Positions 39,368 through 52,094 of a stretch of DNA of 64,000 nucleotides are shown one piece after another. The stretch covers positions 27,566,162 through 27,630,161 of the forward strand of contig OU612067.1 in the NCBI GenBank assembly GCA_914767715.1, written 5' to 3'. The translations under genes and the position numbers were made by a program. The notes under the pieces were generated by a model. It saw only the letters and a program-made list of their open reading frames with translations. It did not search any database and was not told the DNA's origin. The DNA is from Membranipora membranacea. Taxonomy: Eukaryota > Bryozoa > Gymnolaemata > Cheilostomatida > Membraniporidae. Every line of letters begins with the position of its first letter. Position 1 is the stretch's first letter.

Positions 39368-39998
39368 TAGTCATATTGATTGAGGATTGGGGTGTAATAT
39401 TGGGGTTTGGGGTTGGCAGCCTGAGGTATGTGAGCCAAATTTGGGGTCAGTTTTTGGGGTTTAGGGGTCAGGTTCGGTGTCAATATTTGGGGTTTGCAGT
39501 TCGCGGTTTGGGGTTTGCAGCCTACACTTTGGGGTTCACAGCCTACTTTCTGGGGTTTGGGGGTCATAAATGAGGGTTTGGGGTTTAGAGGTCAGTTTTT
39601 GGGGTTTGGGGGTCGGTTTTTGGGGTTTGGGGGTCAGTTTTTGGGGTTTGAGGGTCAATATTTGGGCTTTGCAGTTTGCACTTTGGGGTTTGCAGCTCAC
39701 AGTTTGGGATTTGCAGCATGAATGATGTTTGGGGTTTGCAGCCCGCATTTTGCAGCCCGCTGACAGTTTCAGGGGTCAACAGTTGGGGTTCAACAAAATG
39801 ACATGATGCTCAACTAACCCATCGCTCTTTTCCAACACATATCTTCTTAGTACCGATATGAATATGTTAACCTAGTTCATACAGAACAAGCCACCAACCC
39901 CCCCCCCCCTCTACCCAACCCTACCGGTGCCCACCAGTGTCACTAACCTTTAAATGTTCCATAACCTACCCAGCCAGGTCACTGAATAATGTTTTTCC
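39368..39998 (+). repeat. direct repeat module Y, copy 2, with G-rich minisatellite
   Basis: It is the same as 37584-38254 with changes in unit number and a short deletion near the end of the array. Both flanks are conserved, including the poly-C run and CCTACCGGTGCCCACCAGTG. Confidence 0.9.
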
Positions 39999-40748
39999 TC
40001 AGAGTCGAAATATTTTACTTGTTTGGATAGCCCTAATCTACAAGGAGAATATAAAAGAACAGGGAATTTGGCATTTCGACCATATAGCAAAAATCCTGGG
40101 TGGCCTAGAGCTAAATTTCAGGACTGCTGAACACATGGACATCTTACCCTTTCCATCCCTGGTGACAAAAGTCATACATTTTGAATTTACAAGGTTGACA
40201 AGTGCTCTTTATATAACCACCAAAGTTTTATAGTATAGAAGATATTGGTATACTGGGTTATAGGTGACAAGTTCTTACTGAAGCAACCAAGGACAATAAA
40301 CTTACTGGTTTTGAGACACTTTCTCAAATCGAGAGCATCAATAACCTCATCCACACATTGTTTCTTCTTTTTTAGAGGCATTGAATCTGGAAGTCGCAGT
40401 AGTGCATTATACTATAAAGTACCAATGAAAATAGATGACAGTCTGATCTAGTGTCTTAATCACAGAGAGAATTACCAAATTCCTTATGACAAATATCTCT
40501 TTTTTGCTTTTGCCATAACATAATAAATGTCACACAAAGAAAAGCAACTTAAAATCTTTTTCCCTCTACATGTAAAGAGATGTTTACCAAGTTTGTCTAA
40601 CATAGAGCTTCATGGGTACAAGCAAGGAGTAACTCTGTTGCTCCTTGGTACAAGTGAGTATGTATGATAAAGAAATTCACTATCATGGTTAGCGATGCAG
40701 CCAACAGCTGCAAAATAATTGTCATTCGCAATTAGAATCAATCTCGAC
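39999..40748. other. unassigned spacer
   Basis: No recognisable gene. A minus-strand frame at 40187-40381 begins MPLKKKKQ but shows no homology I can name. Confidence 0.3.
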
Positions 40749-41122
40749 CATCAATCTAGTTGTTGACATAATGCCATCACTAAGCTTCCTTCTCAGAATC
40801 GATGAAAATAAAACATGAAACTTGGTAAACCCAGTAACTTTCAGTTCTAGTCTGAATTTGCTAAGCCTTATCCATGTGCTTGACATTGTGGCAGGGTAAG
40901 CCAATTGAAATGAAATTGAAATCAATTGAATATATTTATATGTGTATGTGGAAGTTGATATATTACAATAATGGCTGCTCAATTAAATAGTGCCAAATAT
41001 TCTGTAACCTGTAATAACGTACATCAATCAACAGGGAAAAATACAGTATTTTCGTCAGGACAGGCTTTTTCTGAAATTCCTGAGTTCACTTGTGCTCTTC
41101 AAAGTCTCTCAATGTTGACCCC
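40749..41122 (+). repeat. direct repeat module X, copy 2
   Basis: It matches 37215-37583 in the same orientation, including CTTGGTAAACCCAGTAACTT and GGAAGT(T/A)GATATATTACAA. Confidence 0.85.
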
Positions 41123-41384
41123 AACCCACTGTATGGGGAGCAAGCTACACACTTGGCTACTGCCTGTTGCAAATTTGTGGTTTTAGCATTAAAACAGCAA
41201 AACAAACCATCAAGCAGAGGGTTTATGAGTAAGACCAAAAAAGAAGATGCCGCGATTTAACTGGATACTACCAACTGCTGCTGATTCTTTGCATGGAATA
41301 CAAGGATTCTAGAAAGACTTCGCTTTGTATCAAACGGAGTGAACTTTATAAATACTTCCGCTTATCTACATACCCAGATGGTAT

Positions 41385-42120
41385 CCCAAGTTGTTATTTC
41401 AGATAAAAATATGTCATTCTGCTGCACATATGAAATCTTTCTGCTCAGTTCTTTGTCAAATACAAAGCTATTTACCAAAACTTTTCCCGAGTCAAATCTT
41501 CTACGACCTGTTAGACTGTCGATGAAGCTGGGTTTCCCAGCTCCTACATGGAATAAATCAGCGGAAGGATTAGGGGAAGGTAAAAAAATGTCATGTCAGC
41601 ATCATCAATGATTTTTAAAGCCACAAAACTATATACTATGGCTCCAGACATATACAAACATCAGTGACCAAACTGATACACTATGCTCTTTGGTCTATGT
41701 TGTCAAGTTGAATGTTTTTGATGCAGAAATAATGGTTTATAAATATAACGCATGTGGCGTGATTTCTCTCTATAATTTACATTCGAGGAATTGTTCACTG
41801 ACCTGAGGGTCTCATAACAGCCAGTATCTCTCCTGGACATGCCAGTTCGCTGACATTCTTTAGTATCCTCTTATCATCGATTGTCACACATATATTCTTG
41901 AATAACAGATCCATACCTGTTCGCTTCGTCTCCATGTTACTCAGAGGTTATCTGGACACGGCTATAAAACTGCAAATGACCCTTAGCTTCTCATCACTGC
42001 TAATTTATACTTCTCCATTGACATTCCTGAGTATCATCTTGTCATCGATCGTCACAGATATATTCTTGAATATCAGATCCATACCCAACTCAGCCTCTAC
42101 TCTTAATGCAGCAGAAGTCT
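41385..42120 (-). pseudogene. ABCG-type transporter remnant (nucleotide-binding domain)
   Basis: On the minus strand 41918-41815 encodes LLFKNICVTIDDKRILKNVS, then CPGEILAVMRPSG, ending at a GTCAGT donor. The exon from 41555 (after TCCATGTAG) continues AGKPSFIDSLTGRRRF...SGKVL and KISYVQQNDIFLSEITTW. This is the start of the ABCG half-transporter ATPase domain through Walker A and the Q-loop. Walker A reads PSG-AGKPS with Pro where Ser/Thr binds Mg-ATP, and no later ABC signature or membrane part is found. Upstream, 42085-42019 repeats part of the first exon and runs into a stop. It is best seen as a dead fragment with a duplicated exon. Confidence 0.7.
41852..42085. repeat. partial tandem duplication of the ABCG exon, period 167 bp
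   Basis: TGACATTC...CATCGAT(T/C)GTCACA...ATATTCTTGAATA...CAGATCCATACC occurs at 41852-41918 and 42019-42085. Confidence 0.85.
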
Positions 42121-43680
42121 AGTTATTAAATGACTATGTAAGCTTGGTTACTCAGAATGGTTGATTATAGTAAAAATAAGACAGTCATGTGCCATATTTT
42201 AATTAACTTGCTTCTGAGAAAGGCATATCACTACAGGGTGTAGGCAAGTTATTCAACTAATTGATAGCTTTTGATCAATTTGATTGATATCTGCCGTTTT
42301 TTTTACTGGTATTCTGTACTTTTGTTTTCCTTTGTGTTTACAAAAATGTTGTACTTCTAAGTAAATTTTGCCTTATTGACTGGATGCTCGCCAAGTTTCA
42401 TGCTGTGGTTGATTTAATTCGCAAATCACTAACTCCTCCAAAGCATGCAATATGGTAGTACTTAAATTATATGAATCACATAGGTGAGTATTCGAAAGAT
42501 GTGTTTTGAGCTGTGGTAGGGGTTGGAGGCAGTCTTTTGATGATGATAGGCCACCTTGTGATGCTGTGAAGCAATTATGAGGCCTAGTGCGTTCACCAAG
42601 ATCATTTCAAATAAAATATAAATATTTTGATTTCCGGTAATTAACCTGTTTTGAAAAGCTTGTCAAGGTAAGCTCAAATTCCGAAAACATCTTTGGTTTT
42701 GTACCAGACATGGAGTTTGAGTTGCCCCCTCAATCTCAAACTAAGGACAACTCCAATAGATGTGCTCGATCGAATTATATTCTTGCAGCTGCACTGAATA
42801 TAGTAGCGGGTCTGCTTTGGCCATTTACACTTGAGAAAAGCATCAGTCTGCGCATGTGCGAACTGTTGAGGCATACGTTCGTCTCTGCAGCATAGGGCTT
42901 GAACTAATTCACCTAGTCTGAGTACCATAATTGGGAAAACAATGGAAACCCATATTTTGGAAATATTTGGGCCTAAATGGAACACTGGTTTTGATATGTC
43001 ATAACCTTGAACCCTGGGAGTTGCCTTTCTTGATGGAAGGCAGCGCCACCACTGCTGTGCTGCAGAGATAGACTATGTCACAAGGCTATTTTGCAAGCAG
43101 AATGGAAAAGCATTGGATTTCAGCACCAGTGAAGGATTCTAAATTGCTAAAATGAAGTTTAGCAACCTGTGTGGTGATCCCCTGCCCTTGAAATCGGCTC
43201 TTCCTCTTCTAATGGTGGTTGATATTGACGAGGTATAATATTTGAGTCGATATAGTATTGTAAAGGCAGCTGAGGCTTTGCAGGCAATTCTAATTATTTA
43301 GTTAGTAGAAGTAGCGCTAGGCCTAGTCTAGTAGCAGAGGAGTAACACTAACAGGGTGTTAGTGTTACTCCTCCTTGCTAGTAATAAGCAGTACTGACTC
43401 TAAGAAATAGTTGAAAGGAGTAAATCCTTGGTAGAAGTAATTTTAGTTACTCTCTGTTGTTTAAGTATGTATGGATGATGAAGACAGTTATCAATCATTA
43501 TAACAACAATTGATTACTTGCAAAGGGAGACAGATATGAGATATAGTATACCCACATAGTCCCTTACCCTAGCCTAGAAAGGCTGTCGGGGGTTGGCGGG
43601 TGGCTGTGTCTCCCACCACCCAACCCCCCTTGCAAAGCTCAGTGCGAAGTAATCCAGGTGTTAAAATTTGATGATGCAGT
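42121..43680. other. intergenic, with inverted-duplication block and small palindrome
   Basis: It holds the 42660-42910 partner of 34860-35110. A perfect 16-bp hairpin lies at 43338-43372 (AGGAGTAACACTAACA, three-base loop). No gene is recognised. Confidence 0.5.
43338..43372. repeat. perfect 16-bp hairpin
   Basis: AGGAGTAACACTAACA at 43338-43353 pairs with 43357-43372 around a GGG loop. Confidence 0.85.
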
Positions 43681-44481
43681 GGGACCGACCTACTGAGAAC
43701 TGACAAGGTGACCTACCTTGGTGTCACTATCAGCAAGGACGGATCATAGAACGAGCACATCCAAGCCACTGCAACTCCTGCCCACAACAAGCTATCTTTC
43801 CTTCAGAGGAACCTCTACCGGTGTACTCAGGAAATCAAAGATCTGAGCTACAAGACTCTGGTGCGAACCAAGCTAGAATAAGCCTGCAGTGTATGGGACC
43901 CGTACACTGCCAAGAACACCAACAAACTGGAATCTGTCCAGAAAAAGGCGGCAAGGTTTGTTTGCTCAGACTACAGGAGACAAAGCAGCATTACTCAAAT
44001 GCTCACTCGTCTCAACTGGGAGTCCCTTCAGGCCAGGAGGAAATCTGCCAAACTGATGATGATGTACCGCATTGTACACAACCTCGTGGACATTCATCCG
44101 ACACAACTACAGCTACATAGATCGCCAGTCCATGACTACAGGTTTATACAGCCACACACCGCAATCGACGCGTACAGGATGGCCTTTGTCCCGACAGCCA
44201 TCCGGCTATGGAATAGTCTACCTCCTACGCTGTTGATGGTACCGACCCTTGTGCAGTTCCGCTCAGCTGCTCAAGTGGAGATGAAGACCCGGTTGTAAGC
44301 CGTGGCAACCGGCAGCAGAATGTCAACATAACCACGTCCTGCACCCTTCACCATCTGCTGTCGAGTGAACCTTCACTGCACCCACTTTGTTCTTGCGCAC
44401 TACCTAAAATGTAAATGTAATTGTGCGTTTATATGGCTTGAAAACCATTAGCACATCACTAGAAGAAGAAGAAGAAGAAGT
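43681..44481 (+). mobile_element. LINE 3' end (reverse-transcriptase C-terminus, AGA tail)
   Basis: Read across two stops, the plus strand gives LRTDKVTYLGVTISKDGS, then LSFLQRNLYRCTQEIKDLSY, YKTLVRTKLE, VWDPYTAKNTNKLESVQKKA and ARFVCSDYRR. It ends in the open frame 43999-44298 with RMAFVPTAIRLWNSLPPTLL. These are standard thumb and C-terminal motifs of CR1/jockey-like LINEs. The 3' untranslated part ends in (AGA)n at 44461-44481. In-frame stops show it is inactive. Confidence 0.88.
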
Positions 44482-44879
44482 TGTAATAAATAGGTGCCAA
44501 AACAAAAGAAGTTAAACCACCAAGTAGTAAAAGAGATCTGTCTTCACTGGCGCAACAAGCATGTTATAATTGTGGTAGGCTATATTTATATATAATATTT
44601 AAAAATAAGGGGTTATCATTCATGACAAGTTAGCTGGGCTCTATATCTGGTGGTGCATAAACTTGAGGGCTGGGTTGGTCTGGGTAGGCCTTAAAATACT
44701 TTCGTCGGCGGCCCGAGGTAACACCCCAGCCGCCCAAGCTCTTAAAATATTTGATTTTCTGTAGTTTTATTGTTAGATAACTGTAATATACCAAATTTTA
44801 GCAAGTGTTACACAGAATTTTACTATGTATAAATGTTTCAACTAATGCAATTTGTTATAATAGGTTGAAAACTAGACCT

Positions 44880-45129
44880 CATTACAGCACAATAAGCATA
44901 TAAAACTTCACTAAGCTCTTAGGTGCAAAAGTGGGGTTGTTATGGGGTCATCTGGTCTCATAGGGTAATCAGCCCAAATATCTGGTGTTGCCCTACCAAG
45001 TAGGGAAACTTGTCATGTATGAGGGTTATACCTGACCACCTCATTACTTCTTTTTGGTCCCCACTGGGATTTGAATGTGTACCACTTGCGCGGTGATTGA
45101 GCACACTAGCCACTAGGCCACGACGTCCC
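44880..45129 (-). mobile_element. tRNA-derived SINE
   Basis: On the minus strand it starts GGGACGTCGTGGCCTAGTGG, which contains an A-box-like TGGCCTAGTGG, and about 35 bases later CATTCAAATCCC fits a B box. The acceptor ends do not pair as in a real tRNA, and the similarity gives way to an unrelated body. A SINE head is therefore more likely than a functional tRNA. Confidence 0.55.
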
Positions 45130-45547
45130 GCTGAAGCTACAGATTTTCATTGATCTATGTTGGAGATATATGGGTAAAGTAAGCTGTTGTTTAATTTTTA
45201 ATTGATTTCAAGCTTTCAAGGCACATATCAGACAAAAAAAATTAGCACACCCTCATCTGGTTTTATTACACATTTGTGGTACAACACAGGACTGTGATTC
45301 AGCCGTTTCTTCTATTTTTCCCAAAACAGTTTTGTGTTTAAGAACTGGGCTGGTCTAGTGACCAATCATTGTATTGAAGGAGTATTAACTCATTATGTTA
45401 ATTATACTCGCGAGTTAGAAGGGTCCTGCCCAATAAATGACCATAGGAAGCCGTCAACTGATTTATCAGCATAGTCATCTAGAATTTTAAACAGTACAGT
45501 GTGTAAGAGTCACCACCTTGGTACAGATAAATGCTATGATTTTCTCC

Positions 45548-45560
45548 CCCCCCCCCCCCT
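45548..45560 (+). repeat. poly-C run
   Basis: Thirteen or more consecutive C. Similar runs are in the Y modules at about 38152 and 39899. Confidence 0.8.
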
Positions 45561-45896
45561 ATTTATTAGATAAGGTAGGGTCATTGTGACTCATTTGCAA
45601 GCATGCACATGCTTGGTCTAAGGCCAGTGTGAACCACTGTCCAAAACGAATTATTAGTGTCAGATTTTTCATATTTCACTCTGTTACATTGTGATAAATC
45701 AGTCGAGATATATGTAGGATATATTTTGCCGTGATTTGAGGCCCATGGGCCTTCTGCTTGATTGTCATGCTCTCTTGGCTCATCGCTTTGTATGCGAAAT
45801 GCTGCTAGATTCTCTGTGTCTGGGCGCTTCACAGTAATTTATAGGTTGTAATTATCTTATTGCTTCTAAATTTTTGCCAGGAATTATAACAAAGAC

Positions 45897-48800
45897 ATGC
45901 CGAGGAAGAACAAAAGGTAAGCTGCTTTGATATAAAAGCTGCGTAAGGCTATTCAAGATGATAACATGGATTTAGTAAAATCCATGATAAAAGCTGACAC
46001 ATCGCTCTGTCAGTCACGTGAATCTTTGTCTAAAGGTGAGGAGTGTCTGCCAGCTGATGAGTCCTATAAAAGGTCATTCATAGTCAAAACGTACAAAACA
46101 TAGTCAATACCTTGTCAAGCCATTCTGGAAGAAACTATGATTTTAAGGAATTATTTTTTGTCGCAACAATCAAAGTTAGGTCAGTGGGAATTGAATATTC
46201 TAAAGCATTATACTTAGTTAACTGTGTTGTTTGATGGAGCCATGCTGAACTGCAATTCCAGTAGAATGTATATCGTAGCTTCTGACTAAAGTAAATCAAT
46301 TAAAGCATGGTCATTTCAATTATACTACTTGTGATTTTTATGGTCAGCTGAAATTTAAAATTGCAGAAAGCTTATCTGGTATCACAGTTCAACGCCATGT
46401 TAAATACATGATATAAGCTTTCAGTCCCATATAATACTATCATATTTTTAGGTGATACCCCTTTGCATGTTGCTGCCTGGATGGGGATGCCTGGATGATA
46501 GCCTTGTTACTTGATTATATCATTATTGACAGTACTAACAGTGATGGGAAGACTGCACTACATGAAGCTTCATCAGCTTCTAATATGGATGTGGTGAGAA
46601 TACTGATTGAGAAGGGGTCCTCAATTCTCAAGATCGCTGACTGGTGGGTATATCACAATCATCATTTGTATTGTAACGATATTTATTCTATCCCTCGTTT
46701 ACCCAAGGAGTTAGAGAGTTAGAGCCTCTAACTCATTGGTTTACCAGTTAAATGGAGCATTAAGCAGTTCATTTTTCTTTATATTTACGATGAGAACCTG
46801 TCAGTATTCGTTAGAGCAAATGAGTCAGTAATAGAAAGTGGGGAAAACATCTAGCATTAGAGCAATTAGATAGAGCATAGGTCTATCAACAATTTGGATG
46901 TTGAACAGCTGTGAAATCTAACGTAGTAATAAAATGATCAATCTGATGTCCGGGTAGAAATAGAGAAATGTTCGATAAAAAGACAATACAGCTTATTGCT
47001 GTTAGCGCTTTTTATAATTAATTCTTGTCCCAAATGACGCTGTTTTAGGACACTCTGATGATGGCATGTGCTAAGACAGAAATAGAACCAATTAAACTAC
47101 TTGTTGAGCATGGTGCTTCTCTTACCAGAGTCAACAAAGACGGCTGGAATGCCCTCCACATCGCTGTCAGGTATGTCTCTGAGCATCAGTTAATAAAATC
47201 AGATGAGGTATTCACACTGAATAAGCATCATATTTTTTCCCAGGTTGCGCTTTAAATTGTTCAGTGGATTGAAATCATGCAAAAATCTACACTTAACATC
47301 TACATCAAACAGCTTCACCAAACATTTGCACCAAACATCTGCACCAAACATCTACACCAAACATCTACAACAAACCTCTACACCAAACATCTACACCAAA
47401 CACCAACCAAACACCCACCAAACACCCACCAAACACCCACCAAAAACCCACCAAACACCCACCAAACACCCACCAAACACCCACCAAACACCATCCAAAC
47501 ACCAACCAAACACCCACCAAACACCCACCAAACACCCACCAAACACCAATAAATTTCTCATATTTGATGAATTGATGCTTGCCGCATGTTGGGCTTGAAC
47601 TCAAGACCAGTAATTCAGTGGTCATAGAATCTACCGATGCATCATGCATTAAGATGACTGAGACAAGATGATTTGCATTTCGAAATCGATTTCTTGGTGT
47701 CATAATATTGGTATGTTAAATTCATTGATAGCAATTATGTGGCTGTGACAATCATAAAATTAGGTTTTTGATACTGAAACTTGCCCAGATGATACACCAA
47801 AATATAAATTACAAGATGTGATACAAGAGATTGTCATCGTAGCGATGCTCCTGCAGATATTTACCCATTTACCAAACAGTTCTTATTTTACAGAGAGGAA
47901 AATGTTGAGATTGTTAACTTTTTGCTACAGAAGGATCATACAAGCTGTAACAACGTTAGTAAAAATAGAAGAACACCTCTCCATACGGCTGGTATGTGAA
48001 TTTTTCGCATTACTGATAGTATCATTTATTTGCACACTTTCATAATGTCTCTTGTCTATAGGAATTGGTGATTGGTGGCTACTATAAGTGGTCTGGAACT
48101 ATGAGTGCTCTATGTTCATTTGTTGACATTTCTTCTTTATGCAGTGGATAGGATATGGGGACGGTTGTATCATGTCTGTCTTCAGCTTGAGATTGTTGCT
48201 ATTGTTTTATGCTAGCAACATCGATTGAACCAATCACAATATTAGTATCAACTAACTTTATATACTTTGAAACTATATTATTCATTTTTGATCTCTTTTT
48301 CTCTCTTGTAGCGATAAATGGCTGTATCCAAGTTGTTGATCTCATGCTGACTGGCAACATATGCTCCTGTGATGTGAACTGTAAGGACAGCTGTGGTAGC
48401 TCACCGTTGATGGACACTCTTCGTAGTGGTAAGATAAATTTATGAAAGGCTCAACAATCTGCCATGGCAATGACTTTGTAGGATCCAAATCACAAAATGT
48501 GTGATTTGAAAATATGAGCAAGCCTAACAACCAAACTGGACTCACTTCAAATCAAAGCTTTGCTTAATAGCTGCATGGATTATATTTCTGGATCAGAACA
48601 CAATGCATCAGTAGGCGCAGTGTCTATTCTAACAAGGCTATTCTTAAAACTTGTAAAATGTGATGCAACCCTCAGACTAGCCTGTCTTGACAAGCTTTGT
48701 TCGGTGGGGGGGACAACATTGGCATCGGAAACACAACTCCGTTTACAGCTATTCATACTACTTGCATGCACTCCTTTTCCAGATCTCTTGCCTTTATGAA

Positions 48801-50679
48801 ATAGCACCCTTGTATGTATATGATTTTTCGTGTAGCTTGGATATAGCCCAATGGGGAATCAGCTTACAATTCAGGCCCCTCTTTACTTAAGTTAGCTTAT
48901 GATATGAGTCTTACACAAAGATTGATACTATCAATGCTTTTACAGGTAACTTAGAGATAGAAGCCATGCCACTGTCTCACGGTGGATCTATCTCACAGAC
49001 TAACAGTCTGGGACAGAGTTGTGTACACATTGTATGTGAGGCTGGGATGGTGTCTTCTCTAGAGTGGGTGATAGGCCATCTCAACGGTGATGTCATAGAT
49101 ACCCTGCAACAGACTGATAATAGAGGCCTTACATGTCTACATCTGGCTGTTAAAGTAAGATATGGCCCACTCCTTTAGTTCTTACGGGATGTAAATATGT
49201 ACAATGAAGTTATATTATCAAGGAGGAATAGAATTGTTACTCTTTGATATAATATATCACAGTCGTGTTAGTGTTGAGGGATTTGCAGACTTCCATTTAA
49301 TACATACTATTATCAAACTATTTCTAACTATTTCTAACTAAAGATAGGTGACATTAATATTATTTACTATTTTTGAGACCCATCAGGCCTTGTAATCTCC
49401 AAGTTTGCATTATTTTGTGTCATGAGGCTATTATTGACAGCTTGTGATAAGCTACCCGAAATTGCTATAAACCAAAGGGATTATTAGATAGGCTATGTCA
49501 GTTTTCTGAGCATTGGGGCATGTCTTGCTATTAGGGATTGGTCCCTAATTACAGTAGGCAGTTGAATGAAAGCTAGTTATTGGTTAGTTAACTGAATCTT
49601 ATTGTCAGTTAACATCAAGAAGAGCGTTGGACCTAGTGTCAAATTTTGATCCTACATCAGTCAGTCTGTTGATTGCTAATGAATAGTAGTCACAAAAGAA
49701 AAACAGTTTCCTTCAATACAACTTCATGGACATTTTAGTTACGTTGGATCCAGCTAGACTTTGGTAAGATGAATAGAGGGAAGGGTTAATATTGTGCACT
49801 TTTAAATGGCAGGCAGTTTGTTTCACACTTATACATTTCGATAATAATAGCGCCAAATTTTATGTGCCATTTCAGATATATTTTCGCAGTGATTTCTCTC
49901 TTTACCTATTTTGTGTTGATTGAAAGCCTCGTCCACTAATCACGCTAGTATTCGTCATAGTATTGGGAATCTCAATACGCGACATCCATTTTTGTGTATC
50001 CACATTTCTCATGATTTTGTCAGTTCAATTTATTTATATCGTATCACTACCATTGCAAATAGAATAATATATTGGAGGAACTCCAGAATTTCAGCTCAAA
50101 ACCTTAGATTTCAAATCCAGTGAGATTTAAAACTTTGAACTGGGAAGATGAGCTCTTTTATGGACATAAACACCATATTTAATGTTTTATCTCTTGGTAG
50201 GAAAGCAAAGATACTGTGATAGCCAGACTTATACAGTATGGTGTCGATATAACTACACCGGATCCTAAAGGGAGAACAGGTTTGTGTAATTTTCATTCAG
50301 TTTATGTGTATTAGTTTGTCTTGCACATACATCTAAATGCCAGCTTGGAGACTGTATCTTCAGGTTGGTTGTCACTTTCAAGCGCTCTTACTAGAAAACT
50401 ACTGATTTGCGAAGCTTGTTTTAGTCTATTGATTTCAATTAAAATAATTGGACAGATTTTTAATAGTCGGAACGGAAAAAATTATTTTTTTATATCCTTT
50501 AGTATGTTTGGTGGTTATATGGTTTTAGTGACTGGAATCTGATTCCTGTCTCGTTGTGCCCATATAAAAACTTTCATGATAATTGATATCTTGGGTCTTC
50601 TTTTTCAGCTTTGGATATAGCTATAGCATGTAGACAGTTAGGGTGTGTTTAGCTGCTTCAGTCTACTACAGGAGTGTGA
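45897..50679 (+). pseudogene. inverted second copy of the ANKRD16-like gene, dead
   Basis: All eight exons have counterparts in order on the plus strand, starting at ATG 45897 and ending near 50679. Exon 1 has two in-frame stops shortly after the ATG. Exon 2 (about 46452-46642) has a 1-bp loss in the segment after GDTPLHVAA and a 6-bp deletion near its end. Exon 8 has TAG in place of the Glu codon. Exons 3 to 7 remain mostly open ([48 protein letters not shown]) with conserved splice sites. The first two lesions alone prevent a normal product. Confidence 0.88.
47290..47550 (+). repeat. CA-rich minisatellite in the pseudogene intron
   Basis: It begins with units near 13-15 bp (CATCTACACCAAA) and changes into 11-bp ACACCCACCAA units (about 47398-47546). 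It is absent from the paralogous intron of the intact gene. The 11-bp period gives open frames in all phases, so the NTHQTPTKHPP-type frames are not genes. Confidence 0.9.
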
Positions 50680-52060
50680 GGTAAGTGCTCACCCCTATCA
50701 TTATTAGTCAATTTAAGATGATGCTAAGCAGTCACGGTTCTTTCGTCTCCAGGGCAGTTGAACAAAAGTTTTTGACAAATGACAGAACAGCATTGGTTAA
50801 GTGCTGGTTTTTTTTTCTGATAGTTGCTTCAAGTGGTTATTGTTAACAAGCCTGTATTTTCTGTTCGGTTAAACATTGTCTGGTTGGAATTTTTTCTCTT
50901 GTGGACTAGTTGGTCTTGTTTTTTTTTCAGATCTTGGGTCTCTTTTATTGGTACTCATTGAGTGGTCTTGCTTGAGTAGTTGATTTGACCTGTTACTGTC
51001 ATTACCAGCTTAGGCAATTAACACCTCTTTTTTTACTTGTTTTCTGTGTTTATATTGTGGGTGAGTTTTGCAATCATCCTATAAGTAAGTTTGGATGGTG
51101 ACTCACTGGCCTTACTATTTGAACAGGACACGAGTATTCCTCTTTTTTCTGTCCTAATACGGTTTTAACATCTCCAAATAATATTGAGGTGTGCTTGTGA
51201 AGTTTGGTGTGCAGTTAGTCTTTGCAGTGGAAAGACAATCACAGAGAGCATCATGCTTGCAGTTCTGATTTGGTTGTTTTTTTCTGGAATATCTCATTTT
51301 TTGGAATTGTCATCTTATAAGAAAGAACAAGTTAAATGCTGTGTTTGGGTTTACACACTTGGCCACACTTTTATTTCATGAGGAATTCTTTTTTTCAAGG
51401 CCGCTGTCCACTGCATTAGCTCTTTATCACTTCTTTAGTGGTAAGGACAGCCTTCTTTCAGTCAGGATCCAGCATCCTTATCTTTACATGTCCTGAGTAT
51501 CTTCATCAGCATGGTCCCTGTTTATACCCAGACGAGTCAAATCAATCTGGGGCTCTGCATCATTTTTAACAGTCATTGCTGCACTAAAGGGCGTGTCAAG
51601 AAGCAATGGTGCCATTTGGTTTACAAAGGATTTACCAAAACCAGTAGCAGCAAGAAGAATAGTATGCTTTCTTTGAGTTTTTTTTACAAGAGGTTGAAAG
51701 GGTTGCTTTGTACACACACTGAGGGATAGCTCTGCAATGTCATCTGCAAAGATATCAATGCAGCCATACGTAGCACAACTTGCTTTTCCTGTCCAAGACC
51801 GTCATATCGACATCATCCATCTTGTATGGGTATTGTATGTATGCTCCAGGGGCATTGCATACAGACAAAAGTGAAAAAAAATGAGGGATGTCCATTGATA
51901 CATTGATACTCCACGTCATCTTCAAAGAGTTTGTTTTTCCACAAACAGCCTTAGATAGCTGAAACAGCCCCAGATGGTTGATTGATTTCTTTTTGGGAAT
52001 TGGTCTCACATGTGTATGTAATTACATTACCCTATTTCTATGGCCTTTTTGGGGCTACAG
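50400..52060 (-). repeat. low-copy repeat, copy B (inverted relative to copies A and C)
   Basis: The reverse complement matches 19890-21790 and, nearer the gene, 28060-29400. It carries the 3' flank of the dead ANKRD16 copy and the ATGFGKS frame. Confidence 0.8.
51484..52009 (-). pseudogene. unnamed ORF pair with P-loop motif inside copy B
   Basis: The frame 51717-51484 reads HTILLAATGFGKSFVNQM followed by APLLLDTPFSAAMTVKND. ATGFGKS is a Walker A loop of the type seen in RecQ-like and other SF2 helicases (xxTGxGKSxxxQ). The frame 52009-51755 upstream (KAVCGKTNSLKM, MDIPHFFSLLSVCN) matches 19917-20186 in copy C. Neither has further helicase motifs. They may be remnants of a mobile element or a gene that lay beside ANKRD16 before duplication. 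Confidence 0.4.
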
Positions 52061-52094
52061 CTATTCTTATGTAGCTGGTCTTTATAAATGTGGT

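Noticed and set aside
37584-39998. CRISPR array
   Set aside because: There are no evenly spaced identical repeats with unique spacers. The repeats are adjacent and degenerate, and the setting is eukaryotic.
45057-45129. Functional tRNA gene on the minus strand
   Set aside because: The A- and B-box matches are good, but the acceptor stem does not pair and no normal anticodon arm forms. A SINE head fits better.
47245-47703. Frames rich in NTHQTPTKHPP and the antisense WVFGGCLVGV as a repetitive protein
   Set aside because: An 11-bp tandem repeat produces the same heptad-like peptide in every frame; it is a minisatellite in an intron.
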